Below, in pieces: positions 45,747 through 48,411 of a DNA stretch of 48,411 nucleotides (positions are counted from its first letter, which is position 1; the number at the start of each line of letters is the position of its first letter). The DNA is taken from NCBI RefSeq assembly GCF_009724245.1, contig NZ_WNNK01000031.1, forward strand, positions 1 through 48,411. Reading direction: 5' to 3'. Under the pieces are notes generated by a model. The model worked only from the letters and a program-made list of their open reading frames with translations, did no database searches and was not told the origin of the DNA. Position numbers and translations under genes: made by a program. Source of the DNA: Pseudomonas spelaei (GTDB taxonomy: Bacteria > Pseudomonadota > Gammaproteobacteria > Pseudomonadales > Pseudomonadaceae).

Positions 45747-46751
45747 TCAGGACGAAAGCACTTCCTCCGAGCGCTGACCCACCCTCCGCGCCTCAATACG
45801 CGCCGTGATCCACTCACGGCTGTAAGCAAGCACACTGCTGGCCATCGCCGTCGGAAAATGAATAAACCCATGGGCCGCCGACGGCAACAGAAACACCTCA
45901 ACCGATGCCGACTTCACCCACCGCCCAGCCAAATCGAGCGTGTCGTCCCTCAGCGGGTCCAACTCACCAACAAACATCAGCGCAGGCGGTAAACCGGCAA
46001 AGTCGCCATACAGCGGCGACAACGGCGGCTGCCGGCGTTCCTCGTCGCTCAGGCCCGGCGTGAGCAACCGCAACGCCTCAACCATCCCGGGCCCGTCCAA
46101 CAGCAGCGTTTCAGGCCCCGCCGCACGTACGCTCGGCGTACCCGTCAAATCGTAAACGCCGTAATACAACAGCGCCCCGCTCACCCGCTCAAGCAACCCG
46201 GGCCACTGCTTCAACGCCAGCAACGTGGCCGCACCAAGATGCGCCCCGGCCGACTCCCCTACGACAATCACCGGCAGACCGGCAAATTCCTGACAGTCAT
46301 CCCCCAGCAGCCAGCGGGCGGCCACCAGACAGTCCTCCATCAGGCCTTCAACCGGCGTGCTGACCGCAAGCCGATAATCCACCGAGACCACCGCCACATC
46401 GCACGCCTTCACCATGCCCGCGTTAAGGTCATCATCCATCTGCGCATTGCCGATCACCCACCCACCGCCGTGGATATCCAGCACCACGCCTTTGGCTTTG
46501 CCTTTCGGCCGGATAATGCGCACAGGCACAGAGACGCCACCCACACTCACCCACCGGCTTTGCGCCTCAAGCCCGTGCTTGAGCAACTTGCCCGCGCCGG
46601 CCATTTGACTGGCGCGCAACAGCGCCTGGATCATACGGGGCGTGAAGCGATTGCGGATTCGAAAACGCGGCAACCAGGCGAGCTTCTGGTTGAAGCGCTG
46701 CATTTGCGCCAACTCACGTTCGCTGGCGGGCCAGAGCTTGTGGGTTCCCAA
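45747..46751 (-). CDS. Alpha/beta hydrolase, hormone-sensitive-lipase family esterase
   Basis: The 334-residue esterase has the oxyanion-hole motif HGGGW, the nucleophile elbow GESAGAH, Asp in GELDPLRDD and a late His in AAHGFIHFP, giving a complete HSL-family triad. It probably cleaves short-chain carboxylic esters. I chose the TTG at 46751 because AAGGAG stands seven bases upstream; the GTG 32 codons earlier has no such support. It has no signal peptide. It converges on the small-protein pair across the long palindromic repeat. Confidence 0.88.
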   Translation of the reverse strand: MGTHKLWPASERELAQMQRFNQKLAWLPRFRIRNRFTPRMIQALLRASQMAGAGKLLKHGLEAQSRWVSVGGVSVPVRIIRPKGKAKGVVLDIHGGGWVIGNAQMDDDLNAGMVKACDVAVVSVDYRLAVSTPVEGLMEDCLVAARWLLGDDCQEFAGLPVIVVGESAGAHLGAATLLALKQWPGLLERVSGALLYYGVYDLTGTPSVRAAGPETLLLDGPGMVEALRLLTPGLSDEERRQPPLSPLYGDFAGLPPALMFVGELDPLRDDTLDLAGRWVKSASVEVFLLPSAAHGFIHFPTAMASSVLAYSREWITARIEARRVGQRSEEVLSS

Positions 46752-46939
46752 TTCGAAACTCCTTCTTGGCGGTGATTGCGCAGGGTAGAAACATTCAACA
46801 CGGCTTCGCCCGGGTAAGAAATCAGGCGCTTTGAAAGACAGTAGCACCTTGCTCCGTTGCCTACGCTTGCGTCAGAATCCGCCGGCTTGTGCGCTTGGGT
46901 AGGGGTCTCTAAGGTTGCTCGGTCGCTGAAAACTCAGTG
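46752..46939. other. Gene-free stretch upstream of the structured RNA
   Basis: I see no gene here. It must hold the promoters for the minus-strand esterase gene and the plus-strand RNA/DUF6124 unit, but I cannot point to convincing -35/-10 pairs. Confidence 0.3.
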
Positions 46940-46942
46940 ATC

Positions 46943-47113
46943 GGGTTTAGTAGCCCTTGGGTCAATTACACTTCGTGCATGAGCTTCATCTATCAGACGT
47001 TCCTGTCTGTGCTTGATGGTGGCTGTGCGTAGGGCACCTTCGGGTGCGCCGGCTTTGTGTAATTCCCCGGTCTACTAACCTGCGTACAGCTGCCACCCTT
47101 TTTGTTTAGTAGC
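46943..47113 (+). ncRNA. Structured RNA leader resembling C4 antisense RNA, upstream of DUF6124 gene
   Basis: A long-range stem closes the element: GGTTTAGTAG (46944-46953) and AATTACAC (46964-46971) pair with GTGTAATT (47057-47064) and CTACTAACC (47072-47080). Inside are two hairpins: CAGAC-N6-GTCTG (46994-47009, extended by CATC/GATG) and GCACC-UUCG-GGTGC (47034-47047). A second TTTAGTAG copy at 47105-47112, 35 bases before the DUF6124 start, could compete for the same CTACTAA segment. This arrangement resembles phage C4 antisense RNAs with their targets; the family assignment is from memory. Confidence 0.6.
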
Positions 47114-47146
47114 TAAAGGGGGTCGGCCCAATTCAGGAATTACACC

Positions 47147-47479
47147 ATGTTCAAAGTAACGCCGAACCCTCCAAACACCCCGGACCTGAAACTCCACCAG
47201 GCTGCCCAGCGCGCCATTAATCACTACCTCGGCCCCGGCACTGATGCCGAGACAGCTCCAAAGACAGCCGCCCTTTTTAGCGTCACCGCCGGCGCCAGCA
47301 ACGAAACCCTGATCGCCAACAGCTACGAAACCACCTCCTCCATCAGCGCCCTGCTGCTCGACCTGTCCGACGAACTGACCGGCAAAGACCGCGACGTCGC
47401 GCTGGCCATTCACCAACTGAGCGAATTGAGCGTATTGCTGATCGGCAAACTGATGGACCGCGAAACACCGTGCCGCTAA
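47147..47479 (+). CDS. DUF6124 family protein (formerly DUF3077-like)
   Basis: The 110-residue protein begins MFKVTPNPPNTPD, the conserved start of a Pseudomonas-restricted family now called DUF6124. Members have about 110-120 residues, a central variable part, then helical sequence such as LALLLDLS-like and VALAIHQLSELSVLLI-like segments near the end. AGGAA lies seven bases before the ATG. Function is unknown. The structured RNA directly upstream probably controls its expression. No membrane segment or signal peptide is seen. Confidence 0.82.
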   Translation: MFKVTPNPPNTPDLKLHQAAQRAINHYLGPGTDAETAPKTAALFSVTAGASNETLIANSYETTSSISALLLDLSDELTGKDRDVALAIHQLSELSVLLIGKLMDRETPCR

Positions 47480-47501
47480 AGCCCAACGCGGTCCTGCGGG
47501 A

Positions 47502-47735
47502 CTAGCCCTTCAACTCACCCAACCGATGACTCGCCGCGTCGTCATAAGCCACATACAACGACTCGGCGATTTGGCTTTTGATGGCCTTGGCGCTTTCCAG
47601 GCCCAACACAAAACCCTCGGCTTTGCCGCCTGCGCGGTTCAGGTCTTCTTTCGTGTCAGCACCGGTGATGGCGTCGAGGAGCTTGATGGCGTGCGGGCCT
47701 ACGCCTTTGGGAAGGCTGATTTGGTCGATGCTCAT
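47502..47735 (-). CDS. Conserved small protein of unknown function (77 residues)
   Basis: The protein begins MSIDQISLPKGVGPHAIKLL and contains GGKAEGFVLGLESAKAI, with no transmembrane segment or known domain. The ATG at 47735 has AAGG six to nine bases upstream. The open frame continues further upstream, but that part lacks a ribosome-binding site and reads like noise. I recall similar short proteins in pseudomonads, but no function. It converges on the DUF6124 gene with 22 bases between them. Confidence 0.65.
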   Translation of the reverse strand: MSIDQISLPKGVGPHAIKLLDAITGADTKEDLNRAGGKAEGFVLGLESAKAIKSQIAESLYVAYDDAASHRLGELKG

Positions 47736-47970
47736 GTGCGATACCTTGGGGGATTGAAGTCGGTAGCGCGTGAAACCACTGCCGGGGTGGCATGGTAGAC
47801 CAGCGTGGGGATTAAAGGGCTGGTTTCGGCCAAGAGCGGTCACCGGGATGCGCCGGGAAAACGAGTTGAGCATCAGAAATGACTGTGAGTGCCAACGCGA
47901 TGGCTGATATCTTTCCCGCGCTCCAAATCGCGTCCAATCGACGCTGATCCCATCAAGGAAGATAAAAACA

Positions 47971-48348
47971 ATGAAAATATTATTCATCGCTTCGCTAGGA
48001 ATTTTATCGCTGACTCAAACATCACTATCCTTCGCGGATAATGCTAATGGAAAAAATCTCTATCTACAGCGATGCAGCATGTGCCACGGAATGGATCTCA
48101 AAGCAACAGGACCACTGGCCAATAAAAGCAATCCTCCTGCACCTGATTTAACAACATCCACTTTCAAAAAACGATTGAATGATTATCCGGGCGTGATTGT
48201 ATCTTCGATAATACTTCGCCCAAATGGAGACTTGATTCCAAGAACCTTGCGTGAGAATGGTGTAAAGCTATCGCCGCACTCATGGAGCATTAAAGATCTG
48301 CGCGATTTGAATCAATACATGGGTGGTGTGATTTCAAAAAATCGATGA
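47971..48348 (+). CDS. Small c-type cytochrome, single heme
   Basis: The 125-residue exported protein has a signal peptide (1-22, ending SFA), one heme-c site CSMCH at 35-39 and a late Met in QYMGGV that may be the axial ligand. AAGGAAG lies nine bases upstream of the ATG. Its base composition is clearly AT-richer than most of the window (many A/T-ending codons), which suggests recent acquisition. The partner enzyme would lie beyond the right edge; it could be a dehydrogenase subunit or an accessory cytochrome. Confidence 0.85.
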   Translation: MKILFIASLGILSLTQTSLSFADNANGKNLYLQRCSMCHGMDLKATGPLANKSNPPAPDLTTSTFKKRLNDYPGVIVSSIILRPNGDLIPRTLRENGVKLSPHSWSIKDLRDLNQYMGGVISKNR

Positions 48349-48411
48349 TTTTTGAGATGAGAGGTAGGCACAGAGATCTAAAGGCCATTTCCGCAAAAAG
48401 GGGGCGGATTT

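Overview
The window reads as chromosome of a fluorescens-group Pseudomonas. It is GC-rich with strong third-position GC bias. The order metZ-purF-cvpA-dedD-folC-accD-trpF-truA-fimV-usg-asd-leuB-leuD-leuC, and later dusC-tRNA(Glu/Ala)-gltX-emrAB-uvrB-aminotransferase, is the order I remember from Pseudomonas chromosomes. REP-type palindromes, a FimV hub protein and O-succinylhomoserine sulfhydrylase (MetZ) also fit that genus.

Layout. Positions 1-7.2 kb hold a tRNA-Val, a gamma-glutamylputrescine-type FAD oxidase, and a convergent four-gene operon for a periplasmic molybdenum aldehyde oxidoreductase (Mo subunit with Tat signal, 2Fe-2S subunit, triheme cytochrome c, XdhC maturation factor). 7.5-8.0 kb is a tRNA-Asp/Asp/Val cluster. 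8.1-26.5 kb is a long, almost entirely minus-strand core block: methionine (metZ), purine (purF), folate (folC), fatty acid (accD), tryptophan (trpF), leucine (leuBCD) and lysine/threonine/methionine (asd) biosynthesis, plus truA, cvpA, dedD and fimV. A LysR gene diverges from leuC and is followed by a five-PAS GGDEF-EAL c-di-GMP protein.

30.9-33.0 kb is an AT-richer accessory island and the most interesting part. It contains a 324-residue protein with a proline-rich repeat and a papain/calpain-like Q-x5-C ... H pattern. A perfect HrpL (hrp-box) promoter, GGAACC-N15-CCACTGA, lies about 100 bases upstream of its start. A second perfect hrp box, GGAACC-N15-CCACACA, lies 3' of that gene and points back towards it. 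A 109-residue proline-rich companion and a possible gene remnant flank it. I infer a type III secretion effector locus; no secretion apparatus genes are in the window.

33-45 kb is core again: dusC, a thioesterase, an alpha/beta hydrolase, a TetR regulator with a clear operator palindrome, a tandemly duplicated tRNA-Glu/tRNA-Ala unit beside gltX, an EmrAB-type efflux pair, uvrB and an aromatic/aspartate-type aminotransferase. From 44.8 kb to the end the sequence is more patchy: intergenic palindromic repeats, two small conserved proteins, an HSL-family esterase, a structured C4-antisense-like RNA leader in front of a DUF6124 gene, a 77-residue orphan, and an AT-rich single-heme cytochrome c near the right edge.
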